Shown here piece by piece: positions 32,902-42,836 of a stretch of DNA of 63,186 nucleotides. The notes under the pieces are model-generated. The model made no database searches. It saw only the letters and a program-made list of their open reading frames with translations, and was not told the DNA's origin. Within the stretch, counting starts at the first letter, position 1; the number at the start of each line of letters is the position of its first letter. The position numbers and the translations under genes were made by a program. Source of the stretch: UBA1205 sp045598105 (lineage in GTDB: Bacteria > Bacteroidota > Bacteroidia > Bacteroidales > WCHB1-69); the NCBI GenBank assembly GCA_045598105.1, contig JAZLLK010000036.1, positions 1 to 63,186 of the forward strand, read 5' to 3'.

Positions 32902-34020
32902 TTATAAATACGCTTTATATACATTTTGGAGCGATATTTGCTCATTTTCCCAACATAATTCTTCCGATGCACGTAGGGCATTGTGCTTCATTTGTTGCAG
33001 CTTTTCGGTATTGTTAAGCAGCTCGTTTACGGCTTGGGCTATGGTAGCCGGCTCCACATTGGGGAGGATAACTCCTATATCATAATGTTGTATTATTCTG
33101 CTTATTTCCACCATGGGGCTGGCCACTATGGGCACCTGTGCCCGTATAAAGTCGAATAGCTTATTGGGTAAGGCATACAGGTGGTTAATGCTTATGTTTT
33201 TATCCAATGAAAAGCCTATATCGGCATTGGCCGTGTAGTGGTATAGTTCTTCAAACGGCATACGGGGCATGAATATTATTCTATCATTGGTGCCCTGAGC
33301 GGCACTCATATGCTTCAGGGTGGGGATTACATCTCCATTGCCTATTATGAGTAATAGGGCGTCAGGTATGTATTGCATGGCTTCCACCAGCTCTTCGCTG
33401 CCGCGATGTATATTTATGCCGGTACCTTGCAGTATGAGCAGGTGCTTATTTTCCGGCAGGTTCAGTTCCCTGCGGCTGCGGGGCGTGCCGGGGGTATGGC
33501 GGGAGGGAATATTTCGCATTACGTTTACTTCACGGTGGTATTCTTGGGCATACAGCTCCGCTATGGAATGGCACACGGTGAACATGTGGTGTACTTTGGG
33601 AACGCAGTATTGTTCTATACGTTTCCATATAGCCTGTATTTTGGGTCGGTTTACCAGCTCGGCCACCTCCGTAAAATATTCGTGGCTGTCATATATCAGG
33701 GGCTTACGTTTTATACGGCTTACTATGGTTACTGGCAGTAAGGTATCCAAGTCGTTGGCATGGTATATGTCACAGCGGTGTGTGAGCAGATAGAAGAACA
33801 GGCGTATATTCATTTCGGCATAGAAGAATTTGCCTTTAGTGAATAGCAGCCGCATGCGTTTGGTGGTATATGGTCTGGCATCCATGGCGGGAGAATGGGG
33901 TAGCTGCCTGCCTATAAGTGTAATGCAAAACCCCATTTCATATAGGGTGTTACATACCTTTTTTACACGCTGGTCGCTCACCAAATCGGTGCTCACCGTC
34001 ATGATGATATGTGGAGCCAT
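32902..34020 (-). CDS. Glycosyltransferase, GT4 family
   Basis: The 372-aa protein has the two-Rossmann GT-B fold. N-terminal half: TVSTDLVSDQRVKKVCNTLY, IYHANDLDTLLPV and YDSHEYFTEVAELV. C-terminal nucleotide-sugar domain: LQGTGINIHRGSEELVEAM, LLIIGNGDVIPTL, RIIFMPRMPFEEL and LYALPNKLFDFIRAQVPIVA. The E-x7-E region is partly kept. It probably builds surface polysaccharide. It is convergent with the FemAB-like gene and lies directly downstream of secA with an 18-bp gap, so it may be read through from secA. Confidence 0.87.
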   Translation of the reverse strand: MAPHIIMTVSTDLVSDQRVKKVCNTLYEMGFCITLIGRQLPHSPAMDARPYTTKRMRLLFTKGKFFYAEMNIRLFFYLLTHRCDIYHANDLDTLLPVTIVSRIKRKPLIYDSHEYFTEVAELVNRPKIQAIWKRIEQYCVPKVHHMFTVCHSIAELYAQEYHREVNVMRNIPSRHTPGTPRSRRELNLPENKHLLILQGTGINIHRGSEELVEAMQYIPDALLLIIGNGDVIPTLKHMSAAQGTNDRIIFMPRMPFEELYHYTANADIGFSLDKNISINHLYALPNKLFDFIRAQVPIVASPMVEISRIIQHYDIGVILPNVEPATIAQAVNELLNNTEKLQQMKHNALRASEELCWENEQISLQNVYKAYL

Positions 34021-34038
34021 AGGAGCGGATGGTATAAC

Positions 34039-37000
34039 TTAATTTTCTCTGCCGTGGCAGTTTTTATATTTTTTGCCGCTACCACATGGGCAGGGATCGT
34101 TTCTTCCTACCTTTTTCTCCACCTTTATAGGCTGGGTTACCTGCGGAGCCGAGGTCCGCTGTGTGTTTACCTCCTGACGGCCGGTTTGCAGTTTTTTTGC
34201 ATCGGATTCCGGCAAACGGGCCTGCTGTACATTCTGGGGCTCCTGTATAGGAATGAGTCCGTTATTGAGGAAAGTAACCACTTCACGATATATGTCGTTT
34301 ACCATTTGGGCAAACAGGTCAAATGATTCAAATTTGTATATCAATAGCGGGTCCTTTTGCTCGTAAGTGGCATTTTGAACCGATTGCTTCAAATCATCCA
34401 TAGCACGTAAGTGCTCTTTCCATGCATTGTCTATTACGGCCAAAGTAAGGTTTTTCTCTATGCTCAAGGCTACCTCTCGGGCTCCTATTTCTACACAGCG
34501 TTTCAAATTGGCTATTATTTGTAAGCGTTTTTTGCCGTCAGTAACGGGTATGGCTATGTTTTCAAATCTTTGCCCTTCTCTTTCATATACCGAACTTATA
34601 ATAGGCATGGCCTTTTCACTCATGGTGAGTACACGCTGGCGGTAGCCGTTATAGGTGGCATTATATAACTTGTTTGCCAGCTTTTCGGTTTTTTCCTGGA
34701 AGAATTCTTTTTCGGTAAACGGACAATCTGTGCCAAATACGGTGTGTATGTCGGTTTCTACCATATCGTAGCTGCGATTGTTTTGTGCATTTTCTATTAC
34801 GTCATAGCAGGTGTTTTCGAACATTTCCGATATATCTATGGCCAGCTTGTCACCGTTAAGTGCATTGTGACGCTTGTTGTATATGCTTTCCCTTTGCTTA
34901 TTCATTACGTCATCGTATTCAAGCAAACGTTTACGTATGCCAAAGTTGTTTTCTTCCACTTTCTTTTGGGCACGTTCTATAGAGCTGGTAATCATGCTGT
35001 GTTGTATCACTTCGCCGTCTTGGAATCCCATACGGTCCATTACCTTGGCTATACGATCGGAACCGAACAAACGCATAAGGTCATCTTCCAATGATACAAA
35101 AAACTGTGAACTGCCCGGGTCTCCCTGACGGCCGGCACGACCTCTCAACTGACGGTCCACACGACGTGAATCATGTCGTTCGGTGCCTATAATGGCCAAT
35201 CCTCCCAATTCCTTTACCTCCGGTGTAAGCTTAATATCGGTACCACGACCTGCCATATTGGTGGCTATGGTTACGGTGCCCTTTTGTCCGGCTTCGGCTA
35301 CTATGTCGGCCTCTTTTTTGTGTAATTTGGCATTCAATACATTGTGCTTTATTTTACGGGCGGTGAGAATTTTGCTTATCAGCTCGGAGGTTTCTACCGA
35401 AGTGGTACCTACCAGTACGGGACGCCCTATTTCATGCAGACGAATAATCTCGTTTACCACAGCACCGTATTTTTCACGCTTGGTTTTATATACAAGGTCT
35501 TCCCTGTCTTCACGTATTACAGGCTTATTGGTGGGAATGGTTACCACATCCAGCTTGTATATGTTCCAAAATTCTCCGGCTTCGGTTTCTGCGGTACCGG
35601 TCATACCGGCTAATTTTTTATACATACGGAAGTAGTTCTGCAGAGTAATGGTAGCGTAGGTTTGCGTGGCTGCCTCCACCTTTACATTCTCCTTGGCCTC
35701 TATGGCCTGGTGCAAGCCGTCACTATAACGTCGGCCTTCCATAATACGTCCCGTTTGCTCATCTACTATCTTCACCTTGTGGTCCTCGGTGATAATGTAT
35801 TCCACGTCTTTTTCGAACATGGTATATGCCCTCAGCAATTGGTTAATAGTGTGAATACGCTCCGAAGCTATGGAAAAATTACGGTATATCTCGTTCTTCT
35901 TCTCCAATTTCTCCTCCGGCGTGAGCGTCATTTTTTCCAATTCGGCTATTTCGGCACCTACGTCAGGCATTATAAAGAATTTGGCCTCTTCCGCATTGGC
36001 ACTCACCAGGTCTATACCTTTGTCTTTAATATCTACCGAATTGAGCTGCTCTTCTATTACAAAATATAACTCATCATCTATTATAGGCATGTTCTTGTTC
36101 TGCTCTGCCATATAGAAACTTTCGGTGTCATGCAATAGTTGTTTTACGCCGGGTTCGCTCAGGTATTTTATAAGTGCCTTATTCTTAGGCATGCCACGAT
36201 GTGCACGTAGCAGTAACTTACCGCCTTCTTCCTTGTTGCCTTCACTTATAAGCTTACGGGCTTCCGATAAAAGAGTGGTAACCAAATTACGCTGTGCATT
36301 GTATAATTTCTCCACTATGGGCTTATATTTGTCAAAGTCCTGATTGTCCCCCTTGGGAGTAGGCCCTGATATAATTAAAGGAGTACGGGCATCGTCAATT
36401 AATATGGAGTCCACCTCATCCACTATGGCATAGTTGTGCTCCCGTTGTACCAGCTCGCTTTCATTGCGGGCCATATTGTCTCTCAGGTAGTCAAAGCCGA
36501 ATTCATTATTGGTACCAAAGGTAATGTCGGCTAAATATGCGTTTCTTCTCTCCTGTGAGTTGGGTTCGTGCTTGTCTATACAATCTACACTTAAATTGTG
36601 AAATTGATATAACATACCCATCCATTCGGAGTCACGCTTGGCCAAATAGTCATTCACGGTAACCACGTGTACGCCTTTGCCCGTGAGGGCATTGAGATAT
36701 ACAGGCAACGTAGCTACCAGCGTTTTACCTTCACCTGTGGCCATTTCGGCTATTTTACCCTGATGAAGCACCGTGCCGCCTATAAGCTGCACATCATAAT
36801 GACACATGTCCCATGTGGTGGGATTGCCTCCCGCTGTCCATGTGCGACTGTATATAGCCTGATTGCCCTCTATGTTAATACAGTCATATTTGGCTGCCAT
36901 ATTACGGTCAAAATCAGTGGCCGTAACCTTTACATATTCGTTCTCCTTAAAACGACGGGCAGTTTCTTTCATTACCGCAAATGCCTGAGGCAGTATGTCA

Positions 37001-37314
37001 TTGAGTATGTCTTCCGAGGTGTTATATATAGCATCTTCCAGCTCCTCTATTTCCTTGTACATGCTTTCCTTTTCAGCTATAGACATGTCATAGCCCGCAT
37101 CTAATTGCGACTTTATATCTGCTATACGCTGCTCATCTTCCTGAGTGGCATTCTTTATCATTTGCTTAAATTCCATGGTTTTGCCCCTCAATTCGTCATT
37201 GGTGAGCTCCGCTATGGCAGGGTATGCCTCCTGTATTTTTACCAATATAGGTCTTAATTCCTTTAAATCTCTATCCGATTTGGTTCCAAATAATTTTTGT
37301 AATATATTTGCCAT
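34039..37314 (-). CDS. secA: Preprotein translocase ATPase SecA
   Basis: SecA is the motor that drives unfolded preproteins through SecYEG at the inner membrane. The 1091-aa length is usual for Bacteroidota, which carry insertions compared with the roughly 900-aa E. coli protein. Motifs: Walker A MATGEGKTLVATLP near residue 195, DEAD-like YAIVDEVDSILIDDA, helicase motif ATNMAGRGTDIKL, RQLRGRAGRQGDPGSS, and a C-terminal zinc-binding SEC-C motif NDPCPCGSGKKYKNCH. It supplies the Sec step needed by every exported protein here, including the T9SS cargo. Confidence 0.97.
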   Translation of the reverse strand: MANILQKLFGTKSDRDLKELRPILVKIQEAYPAIAELTNDELRGKTMEFKQMIKNATQEDEQRIADIKSQLDAGYDMSIAEKESMYKEIEELEDAIYNTSEDILNDILPQAFAVMKETARRFKENEYVKVTATDFDRNMAAKYDCINIEGNQAIYSRTWTAGGNPTTWDMCHYDVQLIGGTVLHQGKIAEMATGEGKTLVATLPVYLNALTGKGVHVVTVNDYLAKRDSEWMGMLYQFHNLSVDCIDKHEPNSQERRNAYLADITFGTNNEFGFDYLRDNMARNESELVQREHNYAIVDEVDSILIDDARTPLIISGPTPKGDNQDFDKYKPIVEKLYNAQRNLVTTLLSEARKLISEGNKEEGGKLLLRAHRGMPKNKALIKYLSEPGVKQLLHDTESFYMAEQNKNMPIIDDELYFVIEEQLNSVDIKDKGIDLVSANAEEAKFFIMPDVGAEIAELEKMTLTPEEKLEKKNEIYRNFSIASERIHTINQLLRAYTMFEKDVEYIITEDHKVKIVDEQTGRIMEGRRYSDGLHQAIEAKENVKVEAATQTYATITLQNYFRMYKKLAGMTGTAETEAGEFWNIYKLDVVTIPTNKPVIREDREDLVYKTKREKYGAVVNEIIRLHEIGRPVLVGTTSVETSELISKILTARKIKHNVLNAKLHKKEADIVAEAGQKGTVTIATNMAGRGTDIKLTPEVKELGGLAIIGTERHDSRRVDRQLRGRAGRQGDPGSSQFFVSLEDDLMRLFGSDRIAKVMDRMGFQDGEVIQHSMITSSIERAQKKVEENNFGIRKRLLEYDDVMNKQRESIYNKRHNALNGDKLAIDISEMFENTCYDVIENAQNNRSYDMVETDIHTVFGTDCPFTEKEFFQEKTEKLANKLYNATYNGYRQRVLTMSEKAMPIISSVYEREGQRFENIAIPVTDGKKRLQIIANLKRCVEIGAREVALSIEKNLTLAVIDNAWKEHLRAMDDLKQSVQNATYEQKDPLLIYKFESFDLFAQMVNDIYREVVTFLNNGLIPIQEPQNVQQARLPESDAKKLQTGRQEVNTQRTSAPQVTQPIKVEKKVGRNDPCPCGSGKKYKNCHGREN

Positions 37315-37343
37315 ATTGTATTATTTATTCGTATTAAAACTTG

Positions 37344-37351
37344 CAAATATA
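37344..37351 (-). promoter_or_regulatory. -7 promoter element of secA
   Basis: The minus strand reads TATATTTG followed by C, 30 bp before the secA ATG. Confidence 0.7.
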
Positions 37352-37583
37352 CCATATTTTTTTCTATTATTGCCGCCTTATGCGGCCAAATAGATGAACG
37401 AAAAAAAGATTAAAAACTTAAAATATTGATATGTGTGTATTTAAAAAAAACAATGCAAATTTCCATTGTTGAAAAAAAAAGTGAAAAATAAGGTTTAACA
37501 CCTGGCAGGTAACGAAAAGGAAAAAAACAACGGATGTTAATAAAAAAGAACGGGCTATACTATATTATCACAGGTAAAAATAT

Positions 37584-37591
37584 TACCTTTG
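37584..37591 (+). promoter_or_regulatory. -7 promoter element of dnaE
   Basis: TACCTTTG, 27 bp before the dnaE ATG at 37618. Confidence 0.7.
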
Positions 37592-37617
37592 TATGTACAA
37601 AAAAAATTACATAATAT

Positions 37618-40600
37618 ATGACGAAATTTGTTCATTTACACGTACACTCACATTATTCCGTATTGGACGGATTGTCCCATATACCGGATTTAATTAAAAA
37701 AGCTACCGCTAACGGCATGTATGCCATGGCTCTTACCGACCACGGCAATATGTTCGGCATGAAGGAATTTTTTGACTTGTCGGCTAAATATAATGACGAT
37801 ATTAAAAAACAAATACAGGATAAAGAAAAGAGCTTGGCCGAAGCTGCCGAAAACAGCAAAGAGGCAGAAGTGAGTTCTATTGCAGCTGAAATAGAAGTGC
37901 TTAAAGGAAAGTTCTTTAAGCCTATATTCGGTTGTGAAGCCTATGTGGCCCGTAAAACGGAAACCAATCCCGAAGCTTCACGCAAAGTGTTGTCTATACG
38001 TGAAAACGAAAGCGGCTACCACCTTATATTGTTGGCAAAGAATGAAACAGGCTATCATAACCTGTGTAAAATAATATCCCTTAGCTGGATGGAAGGATTT
38101 TACGGTAAGCCGCGTATCGACAGAGAACTGCTGGAACAATACAGTGAAGGCCTTATAGTAGCTTCAGCTTGCCTGGGTGGTGAATTACATAAAAAAATAG
38201 AAAACAATGATTTCCCCGGTGCCATGGAAGCCGCCCGCTGGTACCAAAAAATATTCGGTGAGGACTATTACATAGAGCTTCAACGTCATAAAACGGATAA
38301 GCCCGGCGGTGACCGCGTTACCTATGAAAAGCAAATGTTGCAAAATGAATCACTGGTGAAAATAGCTACCGAATTGGGGATAGAGCTCATAGCTACCAAT
38401 GATGTACATTTTGTAGATGAAGAACATGCCGAAGCCCACGAAAGGCTTATATGCCTTAATACAGGCAATAAGCTCAGTGATGATATTCGCTTACGCTATA
38501 CCAAGCAGGAATGGCTCAAAACACCCGACGAAATGGCCGCCATATTCCCCGATTATCCTGAAGCATTAGCTAATACGGTAAAAATAGCCGACAAGGTGGA
38601 GGTGTATAATCTGAACCGTCCGCCTATGATGCCCGTATTTGATATTCCTGCCGAATTCGGCAATGAAGAAGAATATAAGCAAAAGTTTACCCACGAGCAG
38701 TTGGTGGAGGAATTCGGCATAGCCGAAGACGATTTGCTTAAAAAACTGGGAAGTTGGGATAGAGTGTATCGTATTAAGCTGGAGGCCGATTACCTTACCA
38801 TGCTTACCATGAAAGGCGCCCACATGCGATATGGTGACAATATAGCTCCTGATATAATGGAGCGTATCCTATTTGAACTGAGCGTAATGCGTAACATGGG
38901 TTTTCCGGGCTATTTTTTAATAGTGCAGGATTTTATACAGGCCGCCCGTAGTATAGGCGTATCGGTGGGGCCGGGTAGAGGCTCGGCCGCCGGTTCGGTG
39001 GTGGCCTATTGCCTTAAAATCACCGATGTGGACCCGCTGAAATATGATTTGCTGTTTGAACGTTTTCTTAATCCGGACCGTGTGTCATTACCCGATATAG
39101 ATGTGGACTTTGACGATGAAGGCCGCGGCCGCGTGCTGGAATGGGTTACCAATAAATACGGTAAAGAACGTGTGGCCCACATTATTACCTATGGTACCAT
39201 GGCTACCAAAATGAGTATTAAAGATGTAGCCCGTGTGCAGGAATATGAATTGGCAAGTGCCAATAGGCTGGTGGGTCTTATTCCTCATGATTTACCCGTT
39301 AATCCCGAAAACAAAAAACCTTATAAAATGTCGGTGAAAAATTGTGTGCAATATGTACCCGATATTAAGGAAGTGTGTGAGCATGATGCCGGTGCCGCCG
39401 AGGTAATGAAATATGCCGCTATGCTGGAAAATACCGTGCGACAAACGGGCATTCATGCCTGCGGCGTAATCATAGGCGCCGATGATTTGTCGAATCATGC
39501 CCCCATGGCCACCATAGCCGATAAGGAATCAAAACAACGTATATGCGTTACCCAATACGAAGGCTCTCAAGTAGAGTCGGTGGGCCTTATCAAAATGGAC
39601 TTTTTGGGATTAAGCACCCTGTCTATTATAAAAGAAACTCTCAGTAATATTAAAAAATCCAGAGATATAGACCTTGACATAGACGCTATCCCCATAGATG
39701 ACCCTGCAGTGTATGCATTGTATCAGGCCGGTGATACCATAGCCATATTCCAGTTTGAATCACCAGGTATGCAAAAATATTTGCGTGAGCTTAAACCTAC
39801 CCGTTTTGAGGACCTTATAGCCATGAATGCCCTGTACCGACCGGGTCCTATGGATTATATCCCTCAGTTTATAGCCCGTAAACAGGGTAAGGAACCTATT
39901 AAATATGATATAGACATAATGGAAAAGTATTTGAGCGATACCTATGGCATTACCGTATATCAGGAGCAGGTGATGCTGCTGTCACGTCTGCTTGCCAATT
40001 TTACCCGCGGCCAGTCTGATGAATTGCGTAAGGCTATGGGTAAAAAAATAAAGGAAAAACTGGATAAACTTAAGCCTAAATTTATAGAAGGCGGTAAGAA
40101 AAACGGTCATGATGAAGCAAAATTGGAAAAAATATGGGCCGATTGGGAAAAATTTGCTTCCTACGCTTTCAATAAATCACATGCTACCTGCTATTCGTGG
40201 GTGTCATATCAAACAGCTTACCTCAAAACCCACTATGCCGCCGAATTTATGGCTGCTAACCTTACCAATAATTTGAATAATGTAGAAGAAATATCTAAAT
40301 TGCTGGCAGACTGTAAACGTAAAAATATACGTTTGCTCAGCCCCGATATAAATGAATCTGATGCACACTTTACCGTGAATAAGCAGGGAGATATACGGTT
40401 CGGCCTGGCCGGCATAAAAGGAGTGGGCGAAGCCGCTGTAGAAGATATAATTAAAGAAAGAAAAGAAAATGGTCCGTTTAAGTCCATTATAGATGTAATA
40501 CAGCGTGTTAACTTACGCTCCTGTAATAAGCGACTGCTTGAATCCATGGCCTGTGCCGGTGCTTTTGACAGCTTGGGCGATACCCACCGTGCCCAGTTCT

Positions 40601-41466
40601 TCTATGAAAGCAACGGCTCCATATTTCTGGAAAAATTACTGAAATATGCCAATAACTATCAGCAAAATAAGCTCAGTAAACAAACCTCCATATTCGATAC
40701 CTTAGCCGAGGAAGAAAAAGACGACCCCATAGTATTCCCCCAATGTCCGCAATGGAATTCGGTAGAAAAATGTCGTAAAGAATATGAAGTAATAGGGTTC
40801 TACATATCCGGTCACCCGTTAGACGACTATAAGTTGGAAATAACCTCCTTCTTTAAAGGTGCCACTTCCCAATTAAAAGATGTAAATACCTTACGCCGTA
40901 TGCAGGATATACCTATATGTATAGCCGGTATTATTGATAACGGAACGGTATCTACTACACAAAAGGGTACGCTGATGTGCAAGTTTAGTTTGGAAGATAC
41001 GGAAGGCAGGCAGGATTTTACCTTGTATACCGAAAAAGCCGTGCAATATAAACACTGGTGTACCACTCCTAATTCCCTGGTAGCCGTAAGCGTAAAAAGC
41101 CGCTTGCGCTGGGCAAAAAATGCTGACGGCACTAATGGCAGCGTAAAACTATCCGGTGATGCCGTTACCGATTATGATTTAAGGGTAGATAGCATTGAAA
41201 GTTTAATAGATGTAATGTCCACGGTGAAAATAATAGAAGTGAATGTGCATTCCGTGGTAATAGATGATGCATATAGAGAACGTGTGCAGCATTTTATACA
41301 TGATAGCAAAATGCCTAAAGCAGAAGGATCTATATTAAAATTTAAAATATTTGATTACCAATATGGTGATTTTCTGTTGGTATCACCAACGTGTGTAAAT
41401 GCCGAAAAATTTTGTGATTTATATACAGCCCAATACGGCATGGACGGTATTATGTTATACCGATAA
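37618..41466 (+). CDS. dnaE: DNA polymerase III alpha subunit
   Basis: This is the replicative polymerase catalytic subunit. The 1282-aa protein opens with the PHP domain (HLHVHSHYSVLDG, ALTDHGNMFG). The polymerase palm has GPGRGSAAGSVVAYCL and the catalytic aspartates in LPDIDVDFDDEGRGRV near residues 490-498, followed by the YGTMATKMSIKDVAR fingers and the LYRPGPMDYIPQF / YGITVYQEQVM region. The C-terminal third has the helix-hairpin-helix and OB-fold (IAGIIDNG). It is somewhat longer than the E. coli enzyme, as usual for the phylum. It stands alone. Confidence 0.97.
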   Translation: MTKFVHLHVHSHYSVLDGLSHIPDLIKKATANGMYAMALTDHGNMFGMKEFFDLSAKYNDDIKKQIQDKEKSLAEAAENSKEAEVSSIAAEIEVLKGKFFKPIFGCEAYVARKTETNPEASRKVLSIRENESGYHLILLAKNETGYHNLCKIISLSWMEGFYGKPRIDRELLEQYSEGLIVASACLGGELHKKIENNDFPGAMEAARWYQKIFGEDYYIELQRHKTDKPGGDRVTYEKQMLQNESLVKIATELGIELIATNDVHFVDEEHAEAHERLICLNTGNKLSDDIRLRYTKQEWLKTPDEMAAIFPDYPEALANTVKIADKVEVYNLNRPPMMPVFDIPAEFGNEEEYKQKFTHEQLVEEFGIAEDDLLKKLGSWDRVYRIKLEADYLTMLTMKGAHMRYGDNIAPDIMERILFELSVMRNMGFPGYFLIVQDFIQAARSIGVSVGPGRGSAAGSVVAYCLKITDVDPLKYDLLFERFLNPDRVSLPDIDVDFDDEGRGRVLEWVTNKYGKERVAHIITYGTMATKMSIKDVARVQEYELASANRLVGLIPHDLPVNPENKKPYKMSVKNCVQYVPDIKEVCEHDAGAAEVMKYAAMLENTVRQTGIHACGVIIGADDLSNHAPMATIADKESKQRICVTQYEGSQVESVGLIKMDFLGLSTLSIIKETLSNIKKSRDIDLDIDAIPIDDPAVYALYQAGDTIAIFQFESPGMQKYLRELKPTRFEDLIAMNALYRPGPMDYIPQFIARKQGKEPIKYDIDIMEKYLSDTYGITVYQEQVMLLSRLLANFTRGQSDELRKAMGKKIKEKLDKLKPKFIEGGKKNGHDEAKLEKIWADWEKFASYAFNKSHATCYSWVSYQTAYLKTHYAAEFMAANLTNNLNNVEEISKLLADCKRKNIRLLSPDINESDAHFTVNKQGDIRFGLAGIKGVGEAAVEDIIKERKENGPFKSIIDVIQRVNLRSCNKRLLESMACAGAFDSLGDTHRAQFFYESNGSIFLEKLLKYANNYQQNKLSKQTSIFDTLAEEEKDDPIVFPQCPQWNSVEKCRKEYEVIGFYISGHPLDDYKLEITSFFKGATSQLKDVNTLRRMQDIPICIAGIIDNGTVSTTQKGTLMCKFSLEDTEGRQDFTLYTEKAVQYKHWCTTPNSLVAVSVKSRLRWAKNADGTNGSVKLSGDAVTDYDLRVDSIESLIDVMSTVKIIEVNVHSVVIDDAYRERVQHFIHDSKMPKAEGSILKFKIFDYQYGDFLLVSPTCVNAEKFCDLYTAQYGMDGIMLYR

Positions 41467-41488
41467 AGTATATGTGAAATAAAAATGG

Positions 41489-41496
41489 TATATTTG
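41489..41496 (+). promoter_or_regulatory. -7 promoter element of murA
   Basis: TATATTTG followed by C, 32 bp before the ATG at 41529. Confidence 0.65.
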
Positions 41497-41528
41497 CAAA
41501 TATTGTAAGTGAAACAGAAAATACGGTT

Positions 41529-42836
41529 ATGAGTAGTTTTGAAATACACGGCGGAAACCGATTGAAAGGAGAATTAATACCTCAGGGTGCTAAAAATGAG
41601 GCCTTGCAGGTATTGAGTGCCACATTGCTTACCTCTGAAAAGGTAACTATATCTAATTTGCCTGATATTCATGATGTAAACAGGCTAATAGAACTTTTGG
41701 CCGGCATGGGGGTAAAGGTGGAAAAAATAAACGATGACACCTATTCATTTCAGGCCGATAATATAGATTTTGATTATATGGAAACTCCCGAGTTTGTCAA
41801 AAAGGCCAATGCTTTACGGGGGTCCATTATGATATTGGGGCCTATGTTGGGTCGATTCAAAAAAGGTGCTGCCCCCAGCCCCGGCGGTGATAAAATAGGC
41901 CGCAGAAGGTTGGACACCCATTTTATAGGTCTGCAAAAATTGGGCGCCAGGTTCACCTATTCGGTGCAGAATTCATTGTATAAGGTATCGGCAGAGCATT
42001 TGGCCGGCACCTATATGCTGCTTGATGAAGCCTCCGTTACCGGCACAGCCAATATAGTGATGGCTGCTGTTATGGCCGAAGGTACCACCACCATATTCAA
42101 TGCTGCCTGTGAACCGTATTTGTATCAGTTGTGCACCATGCTTAACAGCATGGGTGCCAAAATATCGGGTGTGGGTTCTAATTTGCTCACCATAAATGGG
42201 GTAAGCAGCCTGCACGGCTGTACCCACAGGTTATTGCCGGATATGATAGAAATAGGCAGTTTTATAGGCATGGCCGCTATAACCCGTTCGGAAATTACCA
42301 TTAAAAATGTCGCTTATGAGCATTTGGGTATTATACCCGAAGTCTTCCGCAGGTTAGGTATAAAAATGGAGCATGTAAACGACGATATATACATACCCGA
42401 GCAGGAATGCTATGAGGTAGAATCCTTTATGGATGGCTCCATTATGACCATAGCCGATGCTCCATGGCCCGGGTTTACTCCTGACCTTATAAGTATAGCA
42501 TTGGTAACTGCCATACAAGCCAAAGGTAGTGTGCTTATACATCAAAAAATGTTCGAAAGCCGATTGTTCTTCGTGGATAAACTTATAGATATGGGGGCCA
42601 AAATTATATTATGTGATCCTCACCGGGCTACCGTAATAGGCCTGAATCATCAAAATGCCCTTAGAGGTACTAATATGACCTCTCCCGATATACGTGCCGG
42701 TGTGGCTCAGCTTATAGCCGCCCTTAGCGCTAAAGGTAAGAGTGTGATAAGTAATATAGAACAAATAGACCGCGGATACCAAAATATAGACATTCGCCTT
42801 AGGGCTATAGGTGCTGATATTAAACGTATAGATTAG
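41529..42836 (+). CDS. murA: UDP-N-acetylglucosamine 1-carboxyvinyltransferase
   Basis: MurA transfers enolpyruvate from PEP to UDP-GlcNAc, the first committed step of peptidoglycan synthesis, in the cytoplasm. The 435-aa protein has Lys22-Asn23 in GAKNEALQV and the Arg-containing IDRGYQNIDIRLRAIGA at the C-terminus. At the active-site loop, where E. coli has Cys115, the sequence reads PSPGGDKIGRRRLDTHF, with Asp at residue 121. A Cys-to-Asp exchange at this site is known to keep activity but block covalent inactivation by fosfomycin. The stop shares a base with the GTG start of the WbqC-like gene. Confidence 0.95.
   Translation: MSSFEIHGGNRLKGELIPQGAKNEALQVLSATLLTSEKVTISNLPDIHDVNRLIELLAGMGVKVEKINDDTYSFQADNIDFDYMETPEFVKKANALRGSIMILGPMLGRFKKGAAPSPGGDKIGRRRLDTHFIGLQKLGARFTYSVQNSLYKVSAEHLAGTYMLLDEASVTGTANIVMAAVMAEGTTTIFNAACEPYLYQLCTMLNSMGAKISGVGSNLLTINGVSSLHGCTHRLLPDMIEIGSFIGMAAITRSEITIKNVAYEHLGIIPEVFRRLGIKMEHVNDDIYIPEQECYEVESFMDGSIMTIADAPWPGFTPDLISIALVTAIQAKGSVLIHQKMFESRLFFVDKLIDMGAKIILCDPHRATVIGLNHQNALRGTNMTSPDIRAGVAQLIAALSAKGKSVISNIEQIDRGYQNIDIRLRAIGADIKRID

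Larger units (their letters stand above)
37315..37617. other. Divergent secA-dnaE intergenic region
   Basis: The gap holds the secA promoter (37344-37351, minus), an imperfect 22-bp palindrome AACAATG-C-AAATTT-C-CATTGTT (37449-37470; only the C/C pair does not match), a short CACCTG/CAGGT repeat near 37500 and the dnaE promoter (37584-37591). No ORF. Confidence 0.6.
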
